Assembly (NCBI GenBank): GCA_021234155.1
Contig: JAJEKV010000005.1
Span: 3,087,647 to 3,151,646 of the forward strand
DNA from: Isoetes taiwanensis
Taxonomy: Eukaryota; Streptophyta; Lycopodiopsida; Isoetales; Isoetaceae
Direction: 5' to 3'
DNA length: 64,000 bases
A program made the translations under genes and the position numbers. Under the pieces are notes generated by a model. It made no database searches and was not told where the DNA came from. It saw only the letters and a program-made list of their open reading frames with translations. Positions 54,101 to 64,000 of the stretch are shown in pieces; the stretch's first letter is position 1; every line of letters starts with the position of its first letter.

Positions 54101-54565
54101 CAATGTCACGACCATACATGTGCATTGGAACGCTTTTACATGTTGCCGAAATTTCCTACTAGACCATGCATTTTGCACGGGAAAAAAGATCATCTAAGCG
54201 ATACACTTTTTGCATGCAATAGATATTGTATGATTTAGTAGTATTTGACCATGCATATCGAGCTTAAAAGCATCTATTATGATGATTTCATAAACGCCTC
54301 TATAGATATGACGCGCAAGATTGAAGTACATTTTTTCCTCACGCGGCATGCTTATTTCTTTGAAATAGGCCATACGCGTTCTTATAGTAGTTTGGCTGTC
54401 TGAGGCGGAAACACACCGCAGATAGCAAGTAAGCCACTAAGTAAAGTTAACTAGCTTTGGAAATGGATGCGAGATTTGTGGCAAGGTTCCATATGGCTTC
54501 CCATTGATTGATAAGTGGGTCCCGATAAATATAGCCTCTGGGAGGTTAAGGCAAAGTAGCTATAT
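51161..54565 (+). repeat. Repeat family 2, copy C
   Basis: Starts TTCAATGTCCAC after a TA-rich stretch and follows copy A to its 36,545 equivalent (GGAGGTTAAGG...CTATAT). It lacks the tail. It is more diverged than copies A and B. Confidence 0.83.
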
Positions 54566-55498
54566 CTAAATATATCATGTTAATGGTGTTTGGCAGACAT
54601 TATATCAACACGCGGATCCAGTAGATCGTTGCTCCTTGCAGTCATGGGCAGTTGGTGGCCAGGGTTCTGGTGAGGTGGCTCCCAGTTTGTGAGATGTTTA
54701 CAGAGTTCTGGAACATTTGGGGTCTGATGTATTTATTGGGATGTGTGATTGAGACAGATCTTGGTTGGTTGGGTTGTGGGTATGTTGACTGTATGAGTTA
54801 GGTTGGGCTTTGGGTTTTGTGTCGTGGGTTATTCTATGTTGGTCTATAGGGTGTTAGAACATTATGTTTTAAGTGGTATGAATACAAAGGTATGTTATAT
54901 TTGTGGTAATTTTACCAAGGTTGATTTTTGGCATGTAGTTGTCGGCCATGGGTGTTTGTTCTATACGGTAACCGCCATAGTTATTATGTATGAAAAACTT
55001 CGAGACTCGGCTGTAACTTTAGCATGAGCTCTAGCTATAGCTGTACTTTCGGCCGGATTTGTAGCTTGCTTTAAGCTTTTTGCTGGTTGGATATAGCAAT
55101 TTTCTGCGGGATCATGTTGCATCCTGCATCTGTACCAGCATAGGAGCGAAAATCGACATAAAAAACCTCACAGTAAGTTGTGGTGATGAAAACTTATTTT
55201 GGCTTCAATGCTTTCATTTTTAAAAGTCTGAATGAAAATTGCTTGTGTCGCCCAAAACGGCGGCCTATGTAAATCTTTAGAAATCGTTTTACAGGGCGAC
55301 GAGCGTGCATTGCATTTACAATTCTGAGGGGGTGGAATTATGATTTATATATACAGACTAGAAATGGGGCTTTCGAGCATCGAGATCAGACTTTTCAACC
55401 TTTTTCATTTAATGGTTGAAACTTAACTTGTGAATCGCAAATCCGGCCCAATAATGTAAATCTGCTTTGGCCATTTTGTATCTAGTTTTGAGAAACAT
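54566..55498. other. No gene recognised
   Basis: Ordinary-composition DNA downstream of the last exon of the 55.5-58.2 kb minus-strand gene. A 74-codon plus frame (54,803-55,027) has no motif. Confidence 0.5.
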
Positions 55499-55760
55499 TT
55501 AGAGTAAGCTATGCGTAGGTTTATTCGTGAGGTGTTCCCTCTGAGTTAAAATTTGGATCAAATTTACAAGCACCAACCTTGAAGTGCCGAATTCTTTTAA
55601 ACACGTGTTTACCCGTTCCCTTCTATATCCCTCCTTTCTAGGGCATTTTGCCGTCTTCTCAACCAAAACAAAGTACCTTGAAGGTTGTGAACCAAGTGAC
55701 TCTTTTGCTTCATAAATTAGGCTTTTAACAAACTTAAGGTAGGGCAAAACCGGGTTCAGA
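55499..55760 (-). pseudogene. Terminal exon of an unrecognised minus-strand gene
   Basis: An open frame of more than 80 codons ends at a stop at 55,499-55,501. It reads LPYLKFVKSLIYEAKESLGS, YFVLVEKTAKCPRKEGYRRE, LVLVNLIQILTQREHLT. The balanced composition looks like true coding sequence. It has no recognised domain. A 29-bp tandem duplication (55,766-55,823) lies just upstream in presumed intron. Confidence 0.45.
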
Positions 55761-56083
55761 TCTTTGAGTGTTGTTAGATTGTTCTTTCCAAGCCGAGTGT
55801 TGTTAGATTGTTCTTACCAAGCCGATGATTGGCCAGAATTGTTAGCGGATCGGTTTTAAAGGTTTAAAAGTTCTGCGGAAGTTGAGCGAGAAAATCCCAT
55901 TACCTTTTCCCCATTTCTTTACTTAATCTTGAGAGTTAAAGTTCTTACAGCCGTGCGAGAATCCGACTCAACGTAAACGTTAGGATGGTACAACCAAGAT
56001 TTTTTAACGATGGATGGACATGTTTCGGTTATTGGGAAGATGAAGTTTACTAATGTCTAGGTCACATCCCAGGAAGTATTTAC

Positions 56084-56490
56084 CCAAGGACTAAATCAAT
56101 TTGAATCTGCTCATTATCTTCCCCAGAAAAACCCTCATCTCTCATCCTCTTAGAAAAACCTGGCTATACTGCTTGGTGGGCACGAATCCATTCATCCAAT
56201 TTATTGCAACAAAAGGCGGTGGATCTGCGGGCGAGGAGCCTTGAGCGAGAAGTCTTTTGTGCGTTAATTTTGTACACCGGCAAATGATCCAGCGTTTCTT
56301 TTGTACGATTTCTTTTTATGCGTTGACAAATTACCGCCGGCCATGTGAATGATTGTTGGTGAGCCGCTAAACAGCCGGTCATACACTTTTCTTTGTATGT
56401 TATTTAAACCATTCAAATCAAAAGCTAAACTACTTTTAAGGAAAATGTTCAATGCTATACATATCACCTCACCAACCGACAAAACTTATT
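56084..56490 (-). pseudogene. Internal exon(s) of the unrecognised gene
   Basis: The minus strand reads NIQRKVYDRLFSGSPTIIHM, AGGNLSTHKKKSYKRNAGSF, then after a frame break ARRSTAFCCNKLDEWIRAHQ and SKRMRDEGFSGEDNEQIQID, ending at a GG|GTAAAT donor (about 56,083). The P-IIHM-GGN segment loosely recalls glycosyltransferase ends, but I do not assign it. Confidence 0.45.
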
Positions 56491-56689
56491 GTTTCTGATA
56501 TATTCACTCACATCAATGGCACGTGAAATAATTTTCCATTTACTTTCCTTTGAGACACAACGTAATAATTCCACAGCACTGGCGGCTTACAATTCGCGTC
56601 TCTTGACTATTTTTACTTTTTAGACACAATAAAGATCCCACCTTCACCGATCGCTGAGCATTATGTGGGTTTTATCACGTTGTTACGCC

Positions 56690-56814
56690 AGCTCTCTAGC
56701 ACAAACATCACGCTTTATCCATTTGGTGACCATTTCAACAACATATAGGTTTGGTGCCTTAGCTGTAGTGCATCATCAGCGCTTCAAGAATTTCATAAAC
56801 TTAGGAGTCTTCGC
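56690..56814 (-). pseudogene. Exon of the unrecognised gene, duplicated copy 1
   Basis: After acceptor ACTTACCCAG: AKTPKFMKFLKR, a break, then APNLYVVEMVTKWIKRDVCARE. The related segment at 57,930-58,050 reads VPSLYIFENGSRWMGDVCAREV, showing an ancient exon or partial gene duplication. Confidence 0.45.
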
Positions 56815-57899
56815 CTGGGTAAGTGGATGAATTAATCCCCGATATGATAAAGGGAATTAAGTTGACCGTATAACATTCACTTGCCAAATTCAAGCGGGTT
56901 ATAACTTTCAAGTCACATGTGTGTGGTTTATTTGCCTTAAAACACCATCTGAGTCGGACACGCAAAGAAAGCCAGCGATGCGCGCTCTATACTTGCAAAA
57001 ATACTCGGTAGACAAGCTCTGCTTGAGGTGAACATCCAAAAGAAATTGAGTTATAAAATATTGTGATACACATGGTATAGATGTCTTATCTCATTATGCT
57101 GGAACACACATATTATTAGTAAGATTGTCCATATATGCGAACCGAACAAAAGAATAATACTTTAAAAACATAAGAATTTAAACTTTTATTATTAACATCT
57201 CAAGAGGTTTTCCCCAGTTCATCTTCATAGGTCGGGGACCAAATTGTAAGCCCCTTTAAAATTTCTGTTCAACATTGATATGGCCGCTATTCCGAACCAC
57301 ATTTGAGTTGGACTACGGAATTCGCGAGGAACCTAGCCATCGATTTACAGAAATGAAGTGGGACCTGTGAGAATTAGAACAGGGAACTCAATTGATTAAG
57401 AATTCATATTTTGAGGGTTTCGCCGTGGGAACTCTTACTAGAAGAAATCCTTCTATCCACACATGACATAAGGCTTGTGTTTGGGCTCGAAATCCGCCTC
57501 AAATTAGGTCACTTGAAGCCATATAATTTGATACTCAAACTCCTCTGACCAGAATTACTCTTCACTATTTATTGATTGGAGTTTACGGTACTTTTGTCCT
57601 CTCTTTGAATATTCGGCGGGTTCCGATTACTTTCGATGAGTGGCCTTTACCGGTTTGCCGTGCGATACCTTTTTCTCGCAGGTTTAAATAAGTTATTTTA
57701 AAAATGTCTCAACATATTTTTACATATTTATTTCTTCTAATACCTTACACCTATTTATGAATGCCCTTGCAGGCATACTTCCATAGATTACATAGCACGA
57801 TTATTTTGTTCTCTCAATTTCTCAAACAAAATTGTAAATCATGTTGTAGTGTTATAAACTTCGGCTTTTCTTAAATAATGATGATCCACCTTCTTGATT

Positions 57900-58060
57900 A
57901 CTCAACGCATGTGGAACTTTTCGTTGTTATGTACCTCTCGAGCACAAACATCGCCCATCCATCGTGATCCATTTTCGAATATGTATAGGCTTGGTACTTA
58001 CTTTGGCTATCTTTGTTATCCTGCTTTAAAATTTCATAACTTAAGGTCTTCCTTATAGGT
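57900..58060 (-). pseudogene. Exon of the unrecognised gene, duplicated copy 2
   Basis: The minus frame reads VPSLYIFENGSRWMGDVCAREV and HNNEKFHMR then stop. The nucleotide similarity to 56,690-56,935 continues through the presumed acceptor and about 100 bases of intron. Confidence 0.45.
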
Positions 58061-58388
58061 AAGTAGATGAATGAATACGATATGATAAGAATTAAGTTGA
58101 CGTTGCAGCATTCACTTGCAAGATTCCCACGGTTATACTTTCCGATCCACGTGTGGTTGGTACCCACAAAACCACCACCTTAGCCAGGAACCTTACAATA
58201 TAGAGGTGCAAAAAATATTGCATGTGCTTTGTGTGGAGCAGAGCTCTATACAGAATTAGGAACATATGTATAGTTAATAATCTTGAGATTACGGAAGTTA
58301 CAAGAATGTTTTTCTAAGAAAAACTTTCCTTCAATAAACTCATTATAGTTTCTGATTAATTTCGGAATCTCTAATCTATTCATCTTTG

Positions 58389-58472
58389 GAACATTCTAGA
58401 AGTTTTAAATGTTCTAGAACGTTACTGAGAATCTTCTAAGTTCACGACTTTCTAGAAACTTCTAGAACATTC
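58389..58472. promoter_or_regulatory. Heat-shock-element-like cluster
   Basis: Alternating nGAAn/nTTCn units at exact 5-base steps: GAA-TTC-GAA at 58,389-58,401, TTC-GAA at 58,412-58,419, and five perfect units TTCTAGAAACTTCTAGAAC-ATTC at 58,450-58,472. A TATA-like TAAATATA lies at 58,504. The match to heat-shock factor sites is strong in sequence, but it borders a GAATCT minisatellite that could produce it by chance. Confidence 0.5.
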
Positions 58473-58509
58473 TCTTTATTCTGAGAACTGTAGATGTTCT
58501 CTGTAAATA

Positions 58510-58870
58510 TAAGAGCAATCTATTAAAACCTAAAAGGAATCTTGGAGAACCTAAGGTCTTGAGGTATACAAAGGAATTACATGAAATGTAATAGAACCTA
58601 GGAGGATCTCTAAAATCTAAAGCGAATCTAAAAAGCGTGAGGAATCTCGTGGAATTTGAGGGAATCTAGAGAATCTTCATACATCATAGAGAATTTAGGG
58701 CAATCTTGATAGGATCAAGGGTATCTCTGAAAATTTGTTATTCTTGGAGAACCAAAGAAGTCTTCATATAATCTAAGCGAGGAATGTCACTTTATAGAAT
58801 TAAAAAGGGAATCTAGGAGAATCTTCATAACATCAAATCTAAAAGAGGAGATACTCAACACGCGGTAGGA
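58510..58870. repeat. Degenerate GAATCT minisatellite, part 1
   Basis: Recurring GGAATCTTGGAGAATCTA-type words with drifting spacing. No open frame of note. It is interrupted at about 58,870 by about 0.77 kb of other DNA. Confidence 0.8.
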
Positions 58871-59645
58871 ACATGCCTAAAGCTGGAACTTGCACCGTTG
58901 GAACATGCAGTAGGGCGTGCCTATAAATTTCTTGTATATATATATATATATATATCTAATATATATATACAATTATTGGATGTGTCCTATGGGGGGTGAA
59001 TCTTTAGGAATTCATCGGCGTCCATTTTACGGTGGCGACAATACCCTTGGATTTGATGGGGGGCATGCGCCCAGGGCATGCGGGCATACCCCATCCTAAG
59101 GCGAAACCGATGGGGCGCGCTTGCTTGAAAATGCGTGGCCCTTGATTTCTTTTAGGGAGAGTCAAGGAAGTTTCCTTCCATAGAATTAAAAGGGAAATTT
59201 AATCTTGGTTGTCAAAAATAGGCATTTAATTCTACTAAATACATTAAATGCTAAGTTATGAGGTGACAAGATTTTAATTGCCTATATATTAATAAATATT
59301 AATTCTTTTTTGCCTATATTAATTTTAGAGAGAGTGCAAATGCTTTTGGTGCAACAATCTGACCATTGGATCAAAAGGGGGAGGTGAAATCTTGGCCATT
59401 AAGTATTTTTATTTAAATGCAATTTTTATTAAAGGAGGTGAGGTGGCACCCTTATTTTAATAAAAAAGTAGTGATGTGACACCAACATTTGTAGGAGTGG
59501 ATTTCTAGGAAGCTTCATTTTCATATAATCATCTTCAAAAGGCCGTGCATGGGCAGAGGGGTGGGATGAAGGTGGGACCATAAATTGGATTCCTCTGGTC
59601 GAGCTTTTAAAGTGGTGTCTTGACATCGTTACGTAAGTAGTAAGT
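58871..59645. other. Insert within the minisatellite
   Basis: Non-repetitive DNA with (TA)n at 58,935-58,969 and AT-rich stretches near 59,270-59,330. No gene is seen. The minisatellite words resume at 59,650, so this looks like an insertion. Confidence 0.5.
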
Positions 59646-60765
59646 CAATGTATTCGAATATTGAGAATCTTTAGGTCTCACGGGAATCTATATAATTTAG
59701 GAGAATCTTGAGAATACTGGGATCTTAGAGAATCTAGAGATCTCATTGGAATATTAGGGAATCTATAGGGTCACAAGTGAATCCTTGAGAATCTAAGGAA
59801 TCAAGGAATCTTCATAAAATATTTTTAGAACATAGGGGAATATTGGTAGAATCTTGGAAGGAGAACCCTAGGAACTCTTAAGTAGAAACTAGAGAATATA
59901 CACATAGAATATTAGAAATCTTGGAGAATCTAGGAATGTTGAGATAAGCTTCAAAGTCTAAATAGGAATGCGAGGAATCTTCACTTAGAAACTTGGAGAA
60001 TCTATGGGAATCTTGATGGAATCTAAGGGGAATCTTGATGGAACCTTGGAGAGTCAAAGGGAATCTTTGTAAGAATCAATGGAATCTAAGAAGTCTTGGG
60101 AGTCTATAGGAATCTTAAGGAGAATCCTCTAGAACCTTCATAAAATCTTTGACAATTTAGAGATGCTGATGGAATCTTGGAGAATCTAAAGGTCTATATA
60201 GGATCTTAAATAATCTAAAATTGACGAAATATTTGGGAATCTAAAGAGAATCTTGGAGAATCTTTGGTCTGAGTAATCTGAGAATCTCATAAAATCTTTG
60301 GAAATTTAAGGGAATCTTGATGGAATCTTGGAGAATGTAGGAATCTACATGGAATCTATAGGAAGCTGGAAAATCTTTGGAGATCGAGAATCTAAGTGGA
60401 TCTTAATAAAATTTTGAGACCGGGAAGTCTTGATGGAATCACAGAAGAATCTATTGTAATCTTTATAGAATCTAGGGATACAGGTAAACTACATAGGGCC
60501 GCCAGTAAACAAACTGGAATCTTGAATATTCTTTGGAAATCTAGAAAGAATCTCAAGAAGAATCACTTAGGGAATCATAGGAATCTTAAAAATATTTGAA
60601 AATCTAGGAGAATCTAAAAGGAATGTCTATAAAGATACTATAGAATCACAGAAGTTATCAAGGGATCTTGCTTGGAATATAGGGAAAATTGATGGAATCT
60701 CAAAGAATTTTGGGGAATCTTTACATTACTTTAAAGAGAATCAAGAGTCTTTATAGAATCTTCGT
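59646..60765. repeat. Degenerate GAATCT minisatellite, part 2
   Basis: More than a kilobase of words such as GGAATCTTGATGGAATCTTGG and GAGAATCTAAGG, about 12 bases per unit with variable spacers. Confidence 0.85.
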
Positions 60766-60897
60766 TGGATAGGCTCTACATTTGGCTTTTGGTAAATTTG
60801 TACACCTATCATAGTGCAACCACTTCATATATGCTCATATATATCTTAGTAATGTAGTGTACTTGAAGCACTGGCGTAAATTAAAGGAACCTTTAAT

Positions 60898-62432
60898 TTC
60901 TTTTCTTTTTTTATTCTCATACAACTTATGCTCCTCCTTTGCCTTCCTTTCCCCTTCCCTTTTTTTAACTCTCTTTCTTGCTCCGGTTTTTCCCTTCCTT
61001 TTTTATCTTTCCCGCTCTTCCCGTTTTCTACTACTCTTTTTCATTTTAGGTTTTCCCCCTTCCTCTTTCTTTCCTTTTCCTTTCTCTTTTCCCGTTTCTC
61101 GTGACGTTTTTGAGTTCCTGCTTACGCTTTTCATGTGCCGCACTAGCGGCTTTCACGTCCTCACCTCTTGATCCACTGCCCTTTTCCCAGTCTCTTTTCC
61201 CATTTCTCTCTCCTTTTCCTCATGCTCTTTTTTGCTTTCCCTCCTTTTTAGCTTCCCTTTTTTCCTTTCAACTTTCATTCCCTTTTCATACTTACGGTTC
61301 CCCTTTTTCCACTTTCCTTCCTGCTCCCCTTTCTTTCGTTTTCACTTAGTTCCTTTCCGGCTTTCGCCTGTATCAGCATGTACCCTTTTCCTTCTTTCCC
61401 CATCCTCTTCCCCCTTTTGTTTCCGCTTTCTATACCTTTCTTTTTCATTTCACTCACGGCACCACTCTTCGCTTTACCGTGCCCTTTTCTCACTTTTACA
61501 CTCTTTTCCTCTTTTCCTGTTAGCATACCAGCACAAATGCAATTGCGCTTACCCCCACGCACACATAACTTCCATCCGTTTCCCTCTTTGCTTTTGTCTG
61601 TTACTCTTTGCCAGTTTTCTCTTTTCAACCACCTTTTCTCTCCTCTTTTTTTCGCCCTTTCCTTTTTTCTCTTTTCTGCGTTCCTTTTCAAAGTTCTCTT
61701 TTGCGTACTTTCCCCCTCTAACTTCATGACTGCTTTCAGCGCTTTCAGTGGACTTTTTGCAACGCACTAGCGTACCACTTTACACCTTTTTTCTCACTTT
61801 CTCCTTGCCCACTTCTTACCGCCACCGGTGCCTTTTCCCCTTTCCCTTTCCCCTGCGCTATTCTATTAAGCACTTACATTTCCTTTTATCTTTCCATTTT
61901 CCTTTTTCTCCTTCTCTTTTTCTAACCCTCTTACCTTTCTTTTATTCGCTTTCCTTTTTCGCTTTCATCCGTTTTAAGCGCTTTCCTTCCCTTCCTTTTC
62001 GGCACCGCTTACGGCTACGTAGTTTTCACTTTCCCGCCCACTTTCCCTTTTCCACTTTTCCCTTTTCATCGCTTTTCTTTTCGCACACGCTGCGCTGCTT
62101 TTCACTTTTACCTTTCGCCGTTTTTCTTTTCCGCACCCACTTTTCCTTGCCGCTTTTTCCCCTTCGTGTTTTCAACTTCCTTCACTTCCTTTTACCTTTT
62201 TCCGCTGTAGGGGCGTTTTACTTTCCCTTCCCCTTTTCGCTTTCCCTTTTCGCTTCCCTTTCCCTTTTCCTTTTCGGCTTTCCCTTTTCCGCCGTTTTTC
62301 CTTTCCCTTCCCGCTGCTTTCCGCTTCCTTTTCCGCTTTCATGCGTTTTCATTTTTCAGCACTTCATTTCCTTTCCTTTTCCACTTTCCCTTTCCACTTT
62401 TCCTTTTCCTTTTTCTTTCCTTTCCGCGTGGA
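60898..62432. repeat. R-Y tract 4 (pyrimidine on plus strand)
   Basis: 1.5 kb of CCCTTTTCC-type sequence, more interrupted by G and A than tract 1. Embedded breaks such as CGCTTTTC and CACTTTCC are frequent. Open frames on either strand are composition artefacts. Confidence 0.9.
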
Positions 62433-62561
62433 AGCGCTGAGTCGAGATAGAAATTTTAGTTGAACAACACCGTCATCTCCACCGTTGGTCAATCAAATCC
62501 TCGATCTCGTCCAGATTTGGGAAGAATTCAGATTGAAGACACTGCCAATTTTTATATTATA

Positions 62562-62629
<68 letters not shown>

Positions 62630-62650
62630 CCTGCATATATCCTCTATATA
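62433..62650 (+). repeat. Conserved flank of R-Y tract 4 and (TA)n
   Basis: GTCGAGATAGAAATTTTAGTTGAA ... CCGTTGGTCAATCAAATCC ... ATTATAAGATATATA matches the inverted flank at 37,756-37,897 and the end of 1896-2060. (TA)n occupies 62,564-62,627. Confidence 0.85.
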
Positions 62651-64000
62651 TATACATATATATATCAAAAGGCGGAGTTGGAGTCAAGTCCGCGGTTGCG
62701 TCAAGCTAAGTTTTTTATCACAAACAGTATTTTTCTTTCAAAAAATGCCCTTTGGTAGGCTCATAATCTTTTCACTGCTGAACGCTGGTGGGGTGAATAT
62801 CTAAAGACATGCTAAGTATGGCATTAATTGACCTTGATATCTTAATCTTGCTATTCTACTTTCTCACCATTTGAGCCACCATGGTGTAGCCGATAGAAGG
62901 GAAGGCAACAACTTGAAATGCTACTTTTGTTGTTTACCGGTGATCATATTTGTGGCATTATATGACGTATTATCTTGATTCTAACGAGTCATGTTATAAA
63001 ACTGTGCATGTTGGACCACTTAATATTTTAAGTTGGCATATTAAAATGGGGAAATAGCATAAACTATATTTTTATAGTAATCTAGTGGGTATGGCTTTAA
63101 TGATGACTAGTCCTAACTTCCTACCATCACTTGACCACATTTTGAAGGGGATATTTATAAAAAAGAGTATATGACACTACTTGCATGTGGCACGTTTCAA
63201 TGATTTGTGTGATCTCTTAATGGTATTTATTGGCACTTTGGGACTTGTGCTTGACAATTCAACATATAGGTGGATACATTGTAGAGTGGGCTTGGAAGAT
63301 TTTCTTTCACTAAAGCTTTTAGTGAAGTCTAAAACGTTTTAGTAACATTGGACTTAGCATTTGCGGCATATGGTTTGACTTCAAAATAGGAAGGTGGAAC
63401 CATAGTGATGTAACGACGCCGTACTTGGGTATGTGCTTTCAAATTTTCCCTTATAAAAGGACTAACATGGAATAAAGTCGTATAAGACTATGGAGGATAA
63501 ATGCACCGATTTTACTAGGTAGAATCATTACATACAACGATAACACGTAATTCTTGAAACTTTGAAGCATAGCATGTACTTAACCTAAAAAGCAAGTTTA
63601 GGGTTCATGGCTTAAGCCCGTTGAATGTGAAGTATGACGGTATACGATTACGTAGAAAGTCTTAAGTTCACAAAATACTCTCACAACCTGGCTGAATACT
63701 TCGGCAAAAGGTAAGATCTTGTGGTCATCTGACGAGAGGTATATCATCTGAATGACGAGATTTGCAAATAAGGATAATTTACGCGCAATGAAATCACTCC
63801 TTAGGTGATGCGCCGTGGCGCCATTCTCTTCTCATTCCTTCAAATGACAGGCTTGCAGATTTGCAGCCAGTAGTCTCACGTTAAGTAGCCAAGCTTATTA
63901 GCCTTTGAATGATGAGATTCAAATCATGGCATGTAGTAGAATGCCCTTTGAAAATATAAAGCGGTCTAACTTTGAAGAAAGGGCTCAAGCAGAAGCATTA
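62651..64000. other. No gene recognised
   Basis: Ordinary-composition DNA to the window edge. No open frame longer than about 60 codons with coding character, and no repeat matching the rest of the window. Confidence 0.5.

Overview
The window reads as nuclear DNA of a land plant. It has a Ty3/gypsy chromovirus primed by an initiator-Met-type tRNA site, GT-AG introns, long (TA)n microsatellites, very little coding sequence, and one scaffold gap of 100 N. I cannot name the species. No rRNA, tRNA, organellar insert or CRISPR array was seen.

Layout. (1) 1-2060: (TA)n, then about 1.7 kb of almost pure pyrimidine with a repeat-family flank. (2) 2513-15653: one complete LTR retrotransposon with 5-bp target duplication GGATA, LTRs of about 1.58 kb, primer-binding site, a long leader with four hairpins and two TATA boxes, gag, protease, RT, RNase H, integrase, GPY/F module, chromodomain-like tail and polypurine tract. 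Its domains are clear but the frames break repeatedly. (3) 15.7-26.3 kb: a large inverted repeat around a perfect 72-bp palindrome. Its right arm is repeated in tandem, and the arms carry diverged exon-like pieces of an unrecognised gene. (4) 26.5-33.0 kb: two further blocks bounded by (TA)n. (5) 33.1-37.75, 48.37-51.14 and 51.16-54.56 kb: three copies of a second repeat family sharing a 3' terminal signature with family 1. (6) 37.76-38.23, 47.04-48.30 and 60.90-62.43 kb: three more purine/pyrimidine tracts; at least three of the four tracts share a flank. (7) about 46.3-38.8 kb, minus strand: a broken multi-exon gene whose last exons look like an amino-type DNA methyltransferase (motif IV DIPYG, then a motif I-like DAF-STT segment) with a basic, nuclear-type C-terminus. 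Its introns and flanks hold about 15 copies of a hairpin, TTTGTCTATG-loop-CATAGACAAA. (8) about 58.2-55.5 kb, minus strand: exons of a second unrecognised gene with a duplicated exon. (9) 58.3-60.8 kb: a degenerate GAATCT-type minisatellite headed by a heat-shock-element-like cluster.

Two themes tie the window together. Most repeat boundaries lie inside (TA)n tracts, as if several element families use TA microsatellites as targets. In addition, duplicated copies repeatedly differ at CAG/CTG triplets (CAG read as CGG, CG or CGAG; CTG read as ACGG). This looks more like a base-calling or polishing error at CHG-methylated sites than like mutation. It would explain why the retrotransposon and the methyltransferase-like gene look shattered although their motifs are intact.
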